DNA of 64,000 bases from Zygnema cylindricum (GCA_037447655.1 JBBHKE010002674.1:62001-126000), one strand, 5' to 3'; shown: positions 38,946-52,287, counted from the first letter of the stretch. Made by a program: numbers and translations. Notes: a model not told the origin generated them from the sequence alone.

Positions 38946-41230
38946 TGTTGTTTTTGAAGATTTAGTTTCGTGCGTATGTGAAATTTGATGCGCACGCGAC
39001 GTTTCGTGCGTATATATTTTACATGATGTACTGTGGAGTTTTGAACAGTTTGCGGTTCGGGGGAATTAAATGTACGAGTAAAATTAATGGAGTAATTGAG
39101 TGGCGCGAAATGTGAGAGGAAATGGACGGCGGATCGCGAAGCGATCCGACGTGAGATAATCGACGAAGATAAAATGGTACGTCGCACGTAAAGTTCATAA
39201 TGCGACACGTGGGATATATAAAAAGGACGCCGCCGGTACATAGAATCTTTTTGGGGACAGTTGTACTTATTTTTGGCAGGCGCATTTATGACGAGGAACA
39301 AAAGTAACGGTACGGACTAATTTGGATAGTTTGACGAGGTTTCGACAAGTGGTTTTTTTTTATGACCACGCGGCGCGACATCAAGGGTGCCGATTAAGAG
39401 CGACGGACGGCGGATATAGGCCGCCGAGATTTTTTATGTAGTGGTGACGCGAAATCGCGTCAATCACACGAATCATATTTTGGACGTTCCGGATTGTTTG
39501 ACAAGTGATTCGTGGTACACGTGGAAGGCGGATGGCGTCCGCCGATATTTCCAAGGGATCGTATTGTTTGATGACGTGTTAATTAGGTGGACCGTACATA
39601 TACGATGTCGGTTCACTACGTGGATTTATCTACGAGTGACTAAGCGAGTTGTCGCTTATGACGCGTATTTTGCGGACGCGTCGGTATAAATATTTGATAC
39701 AACATTATTTTTAGTGTTGTGTATTGGTAAGGATTTTCCGATAACCGATATGGGCCATTTTTCGGGGACCCGATAATCGATATATTGGTACAATATATCG
39801 CTATCGGTCTTATCGCCGATAAGTAGCCGATAATATCGGCTACTTATCGGCGATAATGCCGATAACGATAACTATCGGCGATAAATGTACGAACCGTACA
39901 GATAAATGTACGGCCTGTACACTCATATGTACGTCTTATTCCCCCGACAGTAGCCGGCATGATATATGTACGGCTTTAGTACGGCTCCAGTTAAAGCGAT
40001 GTACCTTCCACATCCGACGCCGTGGCTTTGTCCCTTTTTTTTTTGAGATCCACTACAAACCTGCCACGTGTCAATCCGTCGACTTTTTTGGCCAAAGCCG
40101 CCAAAAAAGCCATTCTGAGATGTCGGCGCTCACGCTGACCGTCCGCTCTTATTTTATCATTGAATGTCGTCCGTTAGATTCTAGCCGCGCGCATACTGTT
40201 ATTATGCATCCGTTGTACTTTGAGTCCGCCGTCTTTTTACCGTTTCATGATAATCAGTTTATCGGTACAATTCCGTACATTCCCGTCAAATTTATGTACA
40301 GTTAACCGCCCAAAAGTACTACAAAGTGCAACGTATTTTTTCGTCAAATTCCGTACATTTCACGTAAATTTCCGTTCAGTTTACTGGACAGAAAGCATTC
40401 CGGACAGAAAGTACAGAAAGTACAAATATATCGGGACCGCTGACCGTTCGATAACGATAACTATCGGTATCGGTGTTATCGCGATAAGTTTTTTACCGAT
40501 ACACAACACTAATTATTTTGTCTTATGTGTATTATTAATTTAGTATTGATTATGACATTCTTTATTTAAGTGATCAATTAGGGTTTTCGATAGTTTAATT
40601 TGTGTGTGTACGATGTTGTACTTGTAGACAAGTGTACGCTTACGATTGTTTTGACTTTCAGGTGTACGCTTAAGATTAATTTATTCTTAGTGGTGGTCTA
40701 TTATGGTTAAATAGGACTTTATGACAGTTACGTAATGTATGTTGGTTATTTTGACACCTAGTGATTCATTGACAGCTCACAAGTGTATATATAGGAATGA
40801 GCTTTGTTAGGAATTAATCATCAATGCTGGTTAGTAAAGTGGGGACCGAAGATGTAAACTTTTAGGGTTGCCGATTAGGTCATGCATTTGAGTAATATGT
40901 TTATTGATATACTTTTGTTTATCTAATGTTTATGTGAGATTGCACTCTTTTTGTTATTATTTATTTATGTTATTTTATGTTTGTTTGATATGCATTATTT
41001 ATGCATTTGTCCTAGGGTTTGCTTATGTTGATTATTCCATCAAACCTTAGATGTTGTCATAGGGTTTATTTATGTTGATTATTCCATGAAACCCTAAATG
41101 TTGTTTGTTGCGTCTGTGTACGCATATGGAGGATGCATTTCATATGATTGTTCGTCGACCTATTTTTGCTTAGCTTCTTGCATGATAGTTTGGGTCGCTT
41201 CTGCGGTCTATTTTAGACCAAAGAACAACA
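38946..41230 (+). repeat. LTR 2 of the tandem non-autonomous element
   Basis: 2285 bp. Its hAT-like insert (39712-40511, 800 bp, same ATTATTTT flanks at 39704-39711 and 40512-40519) lacks 21 bp between two CCGTACATTT words, a likely slippage deletion. It shares several single-base variants with LTR 3 against LTR 1. Confidence 0.92.
39712..40511. mobile_element. hAT-like element inside LTR 2 (21-bp deletion)
   Basis: Same element as 36514-37334 with a 21-bp internal deletion. Its presence at the identical site in all three LTRs shows that insertion preceded the duplications. Confidence 0.9.
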
Positions 41231-42123
41231 GGTTATGGGCCCACACCCCATCTATCATATGTTAGGTTAAGTCGATGTAGGTTTTTGTCACACGCATTGT
41301 AGCGGGTTAATATTGTCCTTGCTGGTTGTATTGCAGTAATGGTGTCTGTGTACCCATGAGATCGGCCTTATCATAGTGTTGGTATGTGCCGAGTTTAATC
41401 TTGCATCGCCCCAAGGGTTAACTTAGTGACAGTGCCGAAATGTCTACCCTCAATGAAAATGATTAATTATGAGAAATGATATTTTATTTTTGGAAAATAC
41501 ATATTCGTTTGATGGAGAGATGTGGAAGGTGGAGATTCGACGTTTGGGGGAAAGAGATCCGGAAGGTGGAGTTGTGACATGTGGTGGAGAGATCCAAATT
41601 TTGTGGATCGATGATTGTTGAAAATTGGAGTTGTAATGTAGATTTTGAGTTGTTGGAAATTTTTGCGAAATGTGACATTATTAGAATTTTTTGGAAAATA
41701 CTATTTTGTATAAGAATTTTTATTGGAAATTTTGGGATTTGATAGTTTATGAAAAGAAAAAAATTATTATTGAAGTCTAGATTTGTTATAATGAGGTAGG
41801 AATTATTTGAGCGAGGATATGTTATTAGTGTGACCTTTTGGCTTTAATTTTTAGTTGATTTGTGATAGAATTTTGGGAATGTAAATCCGGATTTAGATAT
41901 TGGAAGGAATTATTTTTGTTGTAATCGGAAGATGAAATCATATATATATTATGTATTATGAAATCTGGATGGTATGGGGAGTTAGCGGAAGCGATGGTGG
42001 AACAAGTGAGAAAATTCCAGCGGAGGCATTTGGCGGATTCAGATGGAGGAGACAGCAGGAGGTGACAGTGTGACAGCTGATGACGTGGCATAATGGATGC
42101 ACAAAACTAAATTTTCGGGGGAG
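41231..42123 (+). other. Interior 2 of the tandem element (PBS to PPT, non-coding)
   Basis: 893 bp, near-identical to interior 1, with primer site at 41231-41244 and purine tract just before 42124. Confidence 0.88.
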
Positions 42124-44429
42124 TGTTGTTTTTGAAGATTTAGTTTCGTGCGTATGTGAAATTTGATGCGCACGCGACGTTTCGTGCGTATATATTTTAC
42201 ATGATGTACTGTGGAGTTTTGAACAGTTTGCGGTTCGGGGGAATTAAATGTACGAGTAAAATTAATGGAGTAATTGAGTGGCGCGAAATGTGAGAGGAAA
42301 TGGACGGCGGATCGCGAAGCGATCCGACGTGAGATAATCGACGAAGATAAAATGGTACGTCGCACGTAAAGTTCATAATGCGACACGTGGGATATATAAA
42401 AAGGACGCCGCCGGTACATAGAATCTTTTTGGGGACAGTTGTACTTATTTTTGGCAGGCGCATTTATGACGAGGAACAAAAGTAACGGTACGGACTAATT
42501 TGGATAGTTTGACGAGGTTTCGACAAGTGGTTTTTTTTTATGACCACGCGGCGCGACATCAAGGGTGCCGATTAAGAGCGACGGACGGCGGATATAGGCC
42601 GCCGAGATTTTTTATGTAGTGGTGACGCGAAATCGCGTCAATCACACGAATCATATTTTGGACGTTCCGGATTGTTTGACAAGTGATTCGTGGTACACGT
42701 GGAAGGCGGATGGCGTCCGCCGATATTTCCAAGGGATCGTATTGTTTGATGACGTGTTAATTAGGTGGACCGTACATATACGATGTCGGTTCACTACGTG
42801 GATTTATCTACGAGTGACTAAGCGAGTTGTCGCTTATGACGCGTATTTTGCGGACGCGTCGGTATAAATATTTGATACAACATTATTTTTAGTGTTGTGT
42901 ATGGGTAAGGATTTTCCGATAACCGATATGGGCCATTTTTCGGGGACCCGATAATCGATATATTGGTACAATATATCGCTATCGGTCTTATCGCCGATAA
43001 GTAGCCGATAATATCGGCTACTTATCGGCGATATTGCCGATAACGATAACTATCGGCGATAACTGTACGAACCGTACAGATAAATGTACGGCCTGTACAC
43101 TCATATGTACGTCTTATTCCCCCGACAGTAGCCGGCATGATATATGTACGGCTTTAGTACGGCTCCAGTTAAAGCGATGTACTTTCCACATCCGACGCCG
43201 TGGCTTTGTCCCTTTCTTTTTTGAGATCCACTACAAACCTGCCACGTGTCAATCCGTCGACTTTTTTGGCCAAAGCCGCCAAAAAAGCCATTCTGAGATG
43301 TCGGCGCTCACGCTGACCGTCCGCTCTTATTTTATCATTGAATGTCGTCCGTTAGATTCTAGCCGCGCGCATAATGTTATTCTGCATCCGTTGTACTTTG
43401 AGTCCGCCGTCTTTTTACCGTTTCATGATAATCAGTTTATCGGTACAATTCCGTACATTCCCGTCAAATTTATGTACAGTTAACCGCCCAAAAGTACTAC
43501 AAAGTGCAACGTATTTTTTCGTCAAATTCCGTACATTTCCCGTAAAAAGCCGTACATTTCACGTAAATTTCCGTTCAGTTTACCGGACAGAAAGCATTCC
43601 GGACAGAAAGTACAGAAAGTACAAATATATCGGGACCGCTGACCGTTCGATAACGATAACTATCGGTATCGGTGTTATCGCGATAAGTTTTTTACCGATA
43701 CACAACACTAATTATTTTGTCTTATGTGTATTATTAATTTAGTATTGATTATGACATTCTTTATTTAAGTGATCAATTAGGGTTTTCGATAGTTTAATTT
43801 GTGTGTGTACGATGTTGTACTTGTAGACAAGTGTACGCTTACGATTGTTTTGACTTTCAGGTGTACGCTTAAGATTAATTTATTCTTAGTGGTGGTCTAT
43901 TATGGTTAAATAGGACTTTATGACAGTTACGTAATGTATGTTGGTTATTTTGACACCTAGTGATTCATTGACAGCTCACAAGTGTATATATAGGAATGAG
44001 CTTTGTTAGGAATTAATCATCAATGCTGGTTAGTAAAGTGGGGACCGAAGATGTAAACTTTTAGGGTTGCCGATTAGGTCATGCATTTGAGTAATATGTT
44101 TATTGATATACTTTTGTTTATCTAATGTTTATGTGAGATTGCACTCTTTTTGTTATTATTTATTTATGTTATTTTATGTTTGTTTGATATGCATTATTTA
44201 TGCATTTGTCCTAGGGTTTGCTTATGTTGATTATTCCATCAAACCTTAGATGTTGTCATAGGGTTTATTTATGTTGATTATTCCATGAAACCCTAAATGT
44301 TGTTTGTTGCGTCTGTGTACGCATATGGAGGATGCATTTCATATGATTGTTCGTCGACCTATTTTTGCTTAGCTTCTTGCATGATAGTTTGGGGTGCTTC
44401 TGCGGTCTATTTTAGACCAAAGAACAACA
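42124..44429 (+). repeat. LTR 3 of the tandem non-autonomous element
   Basis: 2306 bp, ending AGAACAACA, followed by AGAAGGATG of unrelated flank. It contains the full 821-bp hAT-like insert at 42890-43710. Confidence 0.92.
42890..43710. mobile_element. hAT-like element inside LTR 3
   Basis: Third copy of the 821-bp element, flanked by ATTATTTT at 42882-42889 and 43711-43718. Confidence 0.9.
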
Positions 44430-45781
44430 AGAAGGATGTGGGTTCTTAAGCAATTGACAACGAGGACGTCACAAGGGTCGTAAGTGTGATCGTTGTGAAA
44501 GAGAGGTGGAAAGTGAAAGGTGGAATTGGTCCTTAAGATGAGGGGGACGATAAGGGGTAGCATGGGAAATTGAATGTTCTACATCTACCGAAAGTTATAA
44601 AACATAAGTTTCGTATTCTAGTTTGTTTTTGGATCCACATTTTTCTTACGGTAGGGTCAACTTACCCTTTACAAAAAAAATAAAAAATAATCAAGCAGGA
44701 TATATTAGTCGTAGGTCAAACCGGTCAAAGACATTCGTTATATATACATTTTTCTATCGATTTTAACTTCTGAATACATTTTTGTCACAACAAAACTTTA
44801 GCCTCCTAGGCGTGTTAGTCGCAGCATCTTCACGAGCGTTGTTAGAGAAGGTGTTAGTTACCTTCAATAAACAGAGAACCTTTCTTGTAATCCCAATCCT
44901 CGCTATCACATATTTAAGAGTGTGCACGGAGAAAAGTGAGTTTAAAGGCCAAAAAATTGCATTTCCTGTCCATTTCTTTAAATGAGAGTTGTTATATCTT
45001 ATGATTTTTGATTGCGATGGGCAGTGTAATACATAACTCATTTTGCGCATTCGATCCATCAAAGAACACTTTCAATAGTGAGAATAAGTAACGCGTCTCA
45101 GTGTCAAAGTCAAGAGGGAAAAAGTTTGTCGAGCAGCAAATTTTGTCTTTATATGCATTTTGCCCTTCCATTTGGCTTTGTGGGGGGCCCAAAACGTCAA
45201 TTTAATTAGGTCATCATGGTCGTGACAGACTTTAGACATACCTCGACTTGATTTTAGATACGTTCAAGTGCAAACGACGAATGTAAAATTGCTGTAATAT
45301 TGGCAGTATGTAGCCGCAACCATTTCCAGACACATTACTGCACCTCCGCAACCATTTCCAGACACATTACTGCACCTCCAGTACAATTCCAGAAGTGAGT
45401 AAAATATTATTCATGTTCGATTTTTCGGTCAGACACAACAACGTAGGTTTGAGTGTGGCAACTCTATGATAGCTCAGCAGAATTGCTTAAACGTGTAAAA
45501 ATTTTAATCAGCTCTCAATCATTAGGTGCTCGTAACTTCAAGAAAATAATCGACAGCAACCCTCGGTATGTCAGGATTGAAATTAACAAATGTCCGAGAT
45601 GCCATCTAAATGAGCCCCACATGAAAGAGGAAAAGAAGAAAACTAAAACAATATCTTTTAAAGAACTAATTGAGAAAATAAACTACATTAAGATTCCAAA
45701 TCAGTTAAGTTAGGTGTCTGATACTTACAAATAGCATCCATTTCGAAAACATGAACAAAACAATCCAAAACTTGACAGCTA
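44430..45781. other. No gene recognised
   Basis: Includes a short direct repeat CCGCAACCATTTCCAGACAC (two copies near 45313-45365) and several weak frames. Nothing I can assign to a family. Confidence 0.4.
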
Positions 45782-47280
45782 CACGGTGAATCGTTATTAG
45801 CCTTATGTATGTAGTTCTTTGGTCTAAAATAGACCGCAAAAGCCACCCTAACTATCAAACAAAATATTAAGCAAAGCTAGGCCAATGAACAATCATTTGA
45901 AATGCATCCTCCATTTAACATATATGCATAGATAGATGCAATCATTCATCCGCACACAGGCGGAGCAATCATCCGTACACAGACGGAGCAAGCATGCATA
46001 CACAGACGCATGAATAACATCTAAGATTACATGAAAATCACAAGAAACCCTAGGACAAATGCATACACAATGCATGACAAACAACATAAAAATAACATAT
46101 ATCAATAATAATAAATGAATGCATCACACATAAACAAAAGTGTAATCAGATAATAAATGTATCATTTAAATGCATGACCTAATCACCAACCCTAAATTAC
46201 TACATCTTTGGTCCCTACTTTTCACGCTAAGCATTGATGATTTCGCTAACAAAGCTCATAGCTATATATACACTTGTGAGTTGTCAACGAATCACTAAGT
46301 GTCAATATAACCAACGTAAATTACGTAACTGTCATTAAGTCCCTTTTAAGCGTATTAACCTATTACTAAGAGTGAATTAATTGTAAGCGTACACCTGATA
46401 GGGAAGCAATCGTAAGCGTACACTTGTCTGTAAGTACAACACTAAATACACACAAATTAAATTATTGAAACCCTAATTGATCACGTAAAATATAAACGTC
46501 ATAATCAATGCTAAATTATTAATACAAATTAAGACAAACTAATGCTGTTCGAAATATTTCCAAGTACACACAATCTCAAAAAAGTCATGCTGAGTCACTC
46601 AACGAAACTCCCTGATTTTCGTCAAAGAATCCGTGACGTCCAAAATATACATCTTATGATTTGACGTGATTTCGCGTCCCCACTACTTGAAAAATTACGG
46701 CGGCCTTTGTCCGCCGTCCGTAGCTCTTATTCGGCACCCTCGATGTCGCGCCACGTGGTGCTAAAGTCCACTTGACGAAACGACGTCAAACCATCCAAAT
46801 TTGTCCGTACCGCAATTACGTACTTCGTCATAAATGTCGTCTGTCGAAATTATAGTACACTTGTCAAATAAGACGAACTGTACCGGCGGCTTCCCTTTTA
46901 ATAAATGTCGCCTGTCTCATTATGTTTCGTACGGTCGACATACCTTTTCAAACACTTCAAATTTTTATAATCGGATCGCTTCGCGATCCGCCGTCCATTT
47001 CCTAGCGCATTCCGCTCCACTCAATTTGTTTCTTATGTTGCTTTAATTTCACTCGTACACTTACTCCCCCAATCCGCAAATCTGTTTCCACAGTAATCTA
47101 GTAAGTACGTGCACACAAAAATACGCGCACGCATGTACGAAACTGAATCTTTCTAAAAACAACAATGTACTCTATATCGGCACCCCAAAATTTTGACATT
47201 GATACCTGAAATACAGTCAATGAATCTAATTTATCTTTGACTTTAATTATGGTTCTAGTAAATTAGCGTCAATGGTAATA
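45782..47280. mobile_element. TA-flanked MITE, copy 3, split by a solo LTR
   Basis: Left end CACGGTGAATCGTTATTAG after TA at 45780-45781, running into AGCCTTATGTA. The sequence resumes after the solo LTR with CTCTATATCGGCACCCCAA and TTTTGACATTGATACCT as in the MITE at 32643. The right terminus is not clear; the end given is approximate. Confidence 0.6.
45810..47164 (-). mobile_element. Solo LTR related to the 2.3-kb LTRs (hAT empty site)
   Basis: 1355 bp on the minus strand, TGTTGTTTTTAGAAAG... to ...CCAAAGAACTACA. It is alignable along its length to the LTRs at 35748-44429 except that the 821-bp hAT-like insert is absent: minus-strand AAATATTTCGAACAGCATTA runs directly into GTTTGTCTTAATTTG. 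Flanks share TGTA (45806-45809, 47165-47168). It is clearly more diverged than the three tandem LTRs are from each other, so it is an older relative. Confidence 0.88.
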
Positions 47281-49640
47281 CCGTACTGAATTCATGAATA
47301 ATGTGGTGTACGGAAGTAGTTTGTTTGTACAACAGTGTACTTCGTTACCGAAATCCGTACGGAAATTGTGGTTAACTTATGTCGGTCGCATAGAAAGCTG
47401 CGTTTAGAAAAATAATGGAGTCGAGTTAGTTTGTAAAATAGGCGTTCGCATACCTTCAGACGTTCGTTTTTGTGTGTGACAGTGTGAATGGATAACATGT
47501 GCACATGCTAAAAACTGTCGATGTTACGTAAACGTAGTGTTGCATACTTACACATGTTGATAGTCGCGGAATGTTAAGTGTAATACGATGCCTTTTTAAC
47601 TCTATTTGAGATTAATTGAGTATATATTGACATTATTAAAGGGTCAAAAGTGAACATAACGGTAATACCAGACCTTTAAACGAAATAGACACTTATTAGA
47701 GTTAAGTTTGACTTTAAAATGTGTTATGTTTCACAAAATGACAACAAAGTGTCATATTGTGTAAATATTAGAGTAAAGTTACAGAATTTAAAATTAAAAA
47801 AACGCGACGCCTTGAAAAAGAGAATTGACAACAAACCAGCGGCATATGCGGACAAAACACAAAAAAAGATTTTGTGGTTAGGCAAATACCAACCACATCC
47901 TCATTTTCCGGTGGCGGGCTTTTGAATATCGCAGATCCATTATTATACGACGTCGCCATTTTTTGGACACGATGCCGATCATCGCCTCGCCGCCTCGCTT
48001 AGTCTTGCGACATCAAGTAATCTATACCTCTTTTTAGGGATTACAGGAGTAGTAGGGTTGACTGTAATATGGCGGAACAACAAGGAAGTCCGAGCCAACA
48101 TCGTCGCTATATTTTTCCGGGATTATTAGGAAATCATTGGTAAGTGCGCAACTCACCATGTTTATTTATCTATCCTGCACTCTCTACCTCCTTATTCTTC
48201 CTCCTTCATTCTCTCTTCCTCCTTATCTCTTAACCTCTTCCTCTATGAATTGTCCGCCTCCCACATTTTTTACCATTCTCTTTCCTTACTTTTCTCTCTC
48301 TCTCTCTTCTTCCCTCTCTCTCTCTCTCTCCCTCATTCTATCTCAAATCCATTATTTGTTTTTCGTTCTGATTCTCTTTTTCGTTCTGTGTCAGGCTTGT
48401 TTCGTCTCTCACTACCTCACCGGTAATTTTTTCCTTCTTCCCTCTTAAATATTTGCTCATCCTTCGACACTTGTTTCCCTCTCATCATTGCTCTCCATCT
48501 TGTTATCTAACTCTTTCAGTCTATCATTTATCATTTCCCCCCACTTCTGTTTCTCGTGCCCTCCCTAAATTTTTGTCACTCCCTCTTCCATATTATCTCT
48601 CTTCTTGCCCCTACGTGTTATTTATCTTCTTGGTCGTTAACCATCCACTATAACTCTGTCGCTATATCTCCATACATTTCATTGCCATCTCCGAACATGA
48701 CTACTCTTTTAGTCTCTCTCTGTGTCCCTTTTTTTTGGGTTATATTTGTCAAGCCCATATACCCCTTGCTAATCCGTTATATTTGTCTCTTTTGTGTATT
48801 TTAAATTGTCATCGACGATGAACTTATATCCGAGTGCCTGTTGTATTGGAGAGCACCCATACCATCGTAGGGAAGAAGAAAATACCATATTGAAGGTATT
48901 ACAGCGTACGAAAGCGCATGGATTATACCGGGAGGAGCCTTTCATGGATCTATATTTGTTATCACAAATCGTTGATACTTTATTAGTGTGTGTAAAATAT
49001 GAAGGTTTTAAAATTGTGTAAAGAGGATTTCCGAGGTAGAAGCAGAAAGCAACTCCTCGTGTATAACAGTCACCCAAGCGGCTTGCTTCCTTCCTCGTCC
49101 CGGCAAAGCCTTGGTAACCGCCACCGATCTCGTCCCAAAAGTAGAAGTAGAGAACGTTCGGGTTGTCTCTCGTATTTCGTCAAGCGTGGACCTCCTCTCT
49201 ACCCACCATCGCTTGGCCATTTGTTACCCTGTAAATAATAAATAATGTCAAAAGACTTAATGAGTTTCTTTAATGGAGAGTCGTATAACAAATTGAAACG
49301 ACTCTAAAAAAAACGACAATATTCAGCGAATAAATGTGGCTGTCGCAGATTCAGCGACGACAGAAACTCGTCGTTATATCTGCAAAGTTTTTTTTTTTTC
49401 AAAAACACCGTTGATACGTAGTCAGCTGCCAACCACCGATGATAAATCCTCACTCCAGCGATAACCCTGTCTCATCGTTAAGCCGGTAAAGAGGATAATC
49501 AAACACAATGCCGACATCAGCAAAACCAAATGTATGAATTAAAGTCGAATTTACATGGATTCGGTGAAAAAATGGGAGAGAATATTAAATTCACACTTGT
49601 ATGATAAATTCAAAAAAAAACAACAAAACATTGTGGCACC
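47281..49640. other. Unassigned region; CT microsatellite
   Basis: A (TC)n stretch at 48291-48334 within a pyrimidine-rich interval (48170-48750) that yields Ser/Leu/Pro frames. A 75-codon frame at 48794-49021 and a partly overlapping frame to 49238 are not recognisable. No convincing gene. Confidence 0.4.
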
Positions 49641-50745
49641 CAATGTAGGTTGAGGGCTAAATCGGGATACCTCTCTTTCGAATGAAAGCCACGAAATTGA
49701 CCCTCGTCATCTCCCATCAACGTCGCCTAATGCTAGCAACCTCTTAAGTTAGATTATTAATACGGCGACGAACCGTTATCATCGCAATTTTTTGAGCCTC
49801 CAAACTGCGATTGAGATTTTGAACTTGATTCCTCAATCGTTCTACTTCCGGTGGTGGAGGGGGCTCATCGACATGTGGGACCCTCGGAATTTCCTAAAGA
49901 TATGTACGCCTCACTTGCACATATTGGAAGCGTTGTAAAACTGTACTTCGAGCCTGTAAAAATTCGTTTAGCTCCGGAGTACGAATTGCACGACGTAGAA
50001 TGGTAAATAACCATGGGTCATAAGGGTGATAATGTCGGATTAATTTCGGGACATCTATTTCGAAGGCAATCGGTCGACGTACAATCCATGCGAAACATTC
50101 ATCATTAGGCTAAAAATGCCTAATGTATGGGAAATTTGACGCATGGTTGTATGATGCGATGTACACCCATGTTGGGTGGGCAAGGAAATCCGGAGGGAGG
50201 TCGAGAATTTCCAGGACGGGGTTCAACCACCGATCAATAGGCCGAGCCTCCCCATAACGCCAATAGTCTTGTCAATCCTCGACAGGGATGTAATGGGCAA
50301 CCGTTGGTCGGAAGCCATCCATGGCCTCATCTCCGACTGGAGGCGGGAAAAACCAATCGGGTTCTTCCTCTCGAATTACCACATCACGCTCGGCCGGAAT
50401 TTGAGGTCCTTGTACCACCACGAGAGCTCTATCACGGTTCGGTGATGGTGGAAAAGCGACAACCTCGTCTTCGTCTCCATATTCTTCCTCCACGCATCTC
50501 TCCGAGCCCTCCAAAGATTGTTGATCCGAGGTTGAGGGATCGTCGTCGTATTTCGTCACCGGAATGTCCAACGATTCGGTTTCTTTTGGTACTTCCCCAT
50601 CTTCCGTAGACTCTTACCCTTCCTCTATAGGCTCGTCCTACGCGGTTCTTGAGGATTCGTATTATTCGTCTACTTCCTTACCCCCTTCTACTTAGCGGAC
50701 ACCTTCTTCGTCCGATCCAATCCCTACATCCAGTAACTCCCCCTC
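49640..50745 (-). pseudogene. Decayed coding sequence of unknown family (flank repeat F1)
   Basis: On the minus strand a long protein-like reading is visible across stops and one frameshift: an acidic Ser/Glu/Asp-rich start, then MDIPVTKYDDDPSTSDQQSL, PNRDRALVVVQGPQIPAERD and FPPPVGDEAMDGFRPTVAHY. After a frameshift near 50270 come WRYGEARPIDRWLNPVLEIL, PPDFLAHPTWVYIASYNHAS, PKLIRHYHPYDPWLFTILRR and a coiled-coil-like VERLRNQVQNLNRSLEAQK near 49830. This looks like a DNA-transposon or retroelement structural gene or a plant gene family member, but I do not recognise it. The 5' part is repeated at 63790-64000. Copia-C inserted just upstream of its start. Confidence 0.6.
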
Positions 50746-50754
50746 CGACACACT

Positions 50755-51890
50755 TCTATTAAAATTTAAGTATTTTCTAGGTCATTGATTAGATAAAAAA
50801 GAGCACAGGCAGTTTGCCTCTAACTCTTTTCTCCAAGCCCTCACACTTGTTGTAGTCACTGAAGGCTGGATAGGGAGCTAGAGCCATGGATGCATAGGCT
50901 TTTTAGAGAGACAGGAGTAGTTTCTAATAGATTTACCAAAAAGGGATTGACGGACCCAGGATTTGATCGTGGTAACCACCGTCAATTAGAATAGGCGGCA
51001 GCTAGCAACGTTATCCAATAGTTTAAAAACTCTGTTAGGATACGTGGGATTTGATAAATATTTAAATAATTAGACGTAGGACATTTCATTTAACTAATGA
51101 AAGTACGGTGGAACATAGTACGTGTCTTAAACTATTGTACCACACAAAATAAATGGTGCTATCATTTGTTTCAACGACTTACTTTAAAAGGCGATCTAAT
51201 CACACGGTCGTGGTTAGCGCTGACTTCGCGGAAAGGACAATTTGGCGGTTTGCGGACGTCGCCACTTTGGATGATACGTGGTAACATCATACGGGTTTAC
51301 GGATCTTCGAAACGGAAGACAACAAATTCGGATGTGATAAATGTCGCATTATGGCTGTGTCGTACAATGTCCGTACAGAAAGTACTCCGGCACTTGTACT
51401 TTCTTGTACGGTACAGTCTTATGATTAGTCGGTATTTCAGTGTTAGGGGGTTTAGAGAGGGGTTTAGGACTTAGAATATTCTGGATAGGTAGTCGCCTCT
51501 CCCAAAAGCATCTTGTATAAACGGCTAACTTTGGCGAGCCGTAACAACTATCTCAGTTGACCATTTTCAGTGATTTTTTTGCTGCGGACTCAAGGGAGTC
51601 TAGGCTACACAAGGGTGTTGTAAGTGAGAGTGTTTTAATTGCCAGGTTGGCTGTATTTCTAAGGGAAATTGAAAGTGGGGAATGTTGTCAAAAACTCATA
51701 TTCTAACTTTGCATTTTGTGGTGGACCTGAGCACACAAAAAGTCTTATTTCACAGGGGTGAAGCTGTAATGGGGTTATGTTTGCCAAACGGTCAATCATT
51801 TGGGTTTATATAAAATTGGAGTCAGCACTATCTAGATTAACTTCTTTTGATCTGCGAATTCTGTGTGGCAATGGAGCCCATATAATTTCA
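50755..51890 (+). repeat. copia-C 5' LTR
   Basis: About 1136 bp, start approximate (TCTATTAAAATTTAAGTATT), end ATATAATTTCA before GGTTATGGGCCCACC. Contains hairpin GACTC-AAGG-GAGTC at 51587-51600 and an antisense GGATTTGATC tRNA-like block near 50960. Confidence 0.8.
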
Positions 51891-52287
51891 GGTTATGGGC
51901 CCACCATCTAGGGTGCCTATGTTTGATAGATTAGACTTCACTTACAAGAAGTTTACGATGGAGGGATTGGTTTTCGAGAAGCACTTGTGGGGAATTGTTT
52001 TTCGGGATAAGTGAGGTGTCCGCCAACGGGCTTTGGAGGGGCTCACTATGGAGAATCATATAGGGCTGCCCAAATATCCAACCGGAGTTCAGATGCAACG
52101 GATGGTGAAGGGAAAATCATAACCGTGGAAGGGGAAATAGGGGAGAAGAATAAAGGGACACCTATGGTGAGGGGAGCTAGGCTCTCGCCTACGGTTCCAC
52201 TTGTGGGGGTTATAACTGAACCAAAAACTGAAGAAAATGACAGGAAAATTTGGGAACATAAAAACACTATAGCAAAACATCTCATAC
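51871..52287 (+). pseudogene. copia-C1 gag, first part
   Basis: ATG at 51871 in the LTR is followed by an in-frame stop (ATGGAGCCCATATAA), but the frame resumes over the intact primer site as VMGPPSRVPMFDRLDFTYKK and continues to KIWEHKNTIAKHLIL, with breaks. It continues at 58500 beyond copia-B. Confidence 0.8.

Larger units (their letters stand above)
35748..44429 (+). mobile_element. Non-autonomous LTR retrotransposon, tandem LTR-int-LTR-int-LTR
   Basis: Three LTRs (35748-38053, 38946-41230, 42124-44429; 2306, 2285 and 2306 bp) alternate with two near-identical interiors (38054-38945, 41231-42123; 892 and 893 bp). LTRs run TGTTGTTTTTG...AGAACAACA. Each interior starts with GGTTATGGGCCCAC, the half-tRNA primer site also used by copia-A and B, and ends with TTTTCGGGGGAG, a polypurine tract. 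Outer flanks GGAAG (35743-35747) and AGAAG (44430-44434) match at four of five bases. The interior has no gene. The structure fits unequal recombination between two copies or between LTRs of sister copies. Mobilisation by copia enzymes is inferred from the shared primer site. Confidence 0.9.

Noticed and set aside
35748-44429. Interpretation of the 3.2-kb periodicity as a satellite or rDNA-type array
   Set aside because: Primer site, purine tract, TG...CA ends and near-matching outer flanks identify LTR-retrotransposon structure.
48137-48804. Membrane-protein-like Ser/Leu/Phe frames
   Set aside because: Pyrimidine-rich, microsatellite-bearing sequence with overlapping frames and no consistent gene model.
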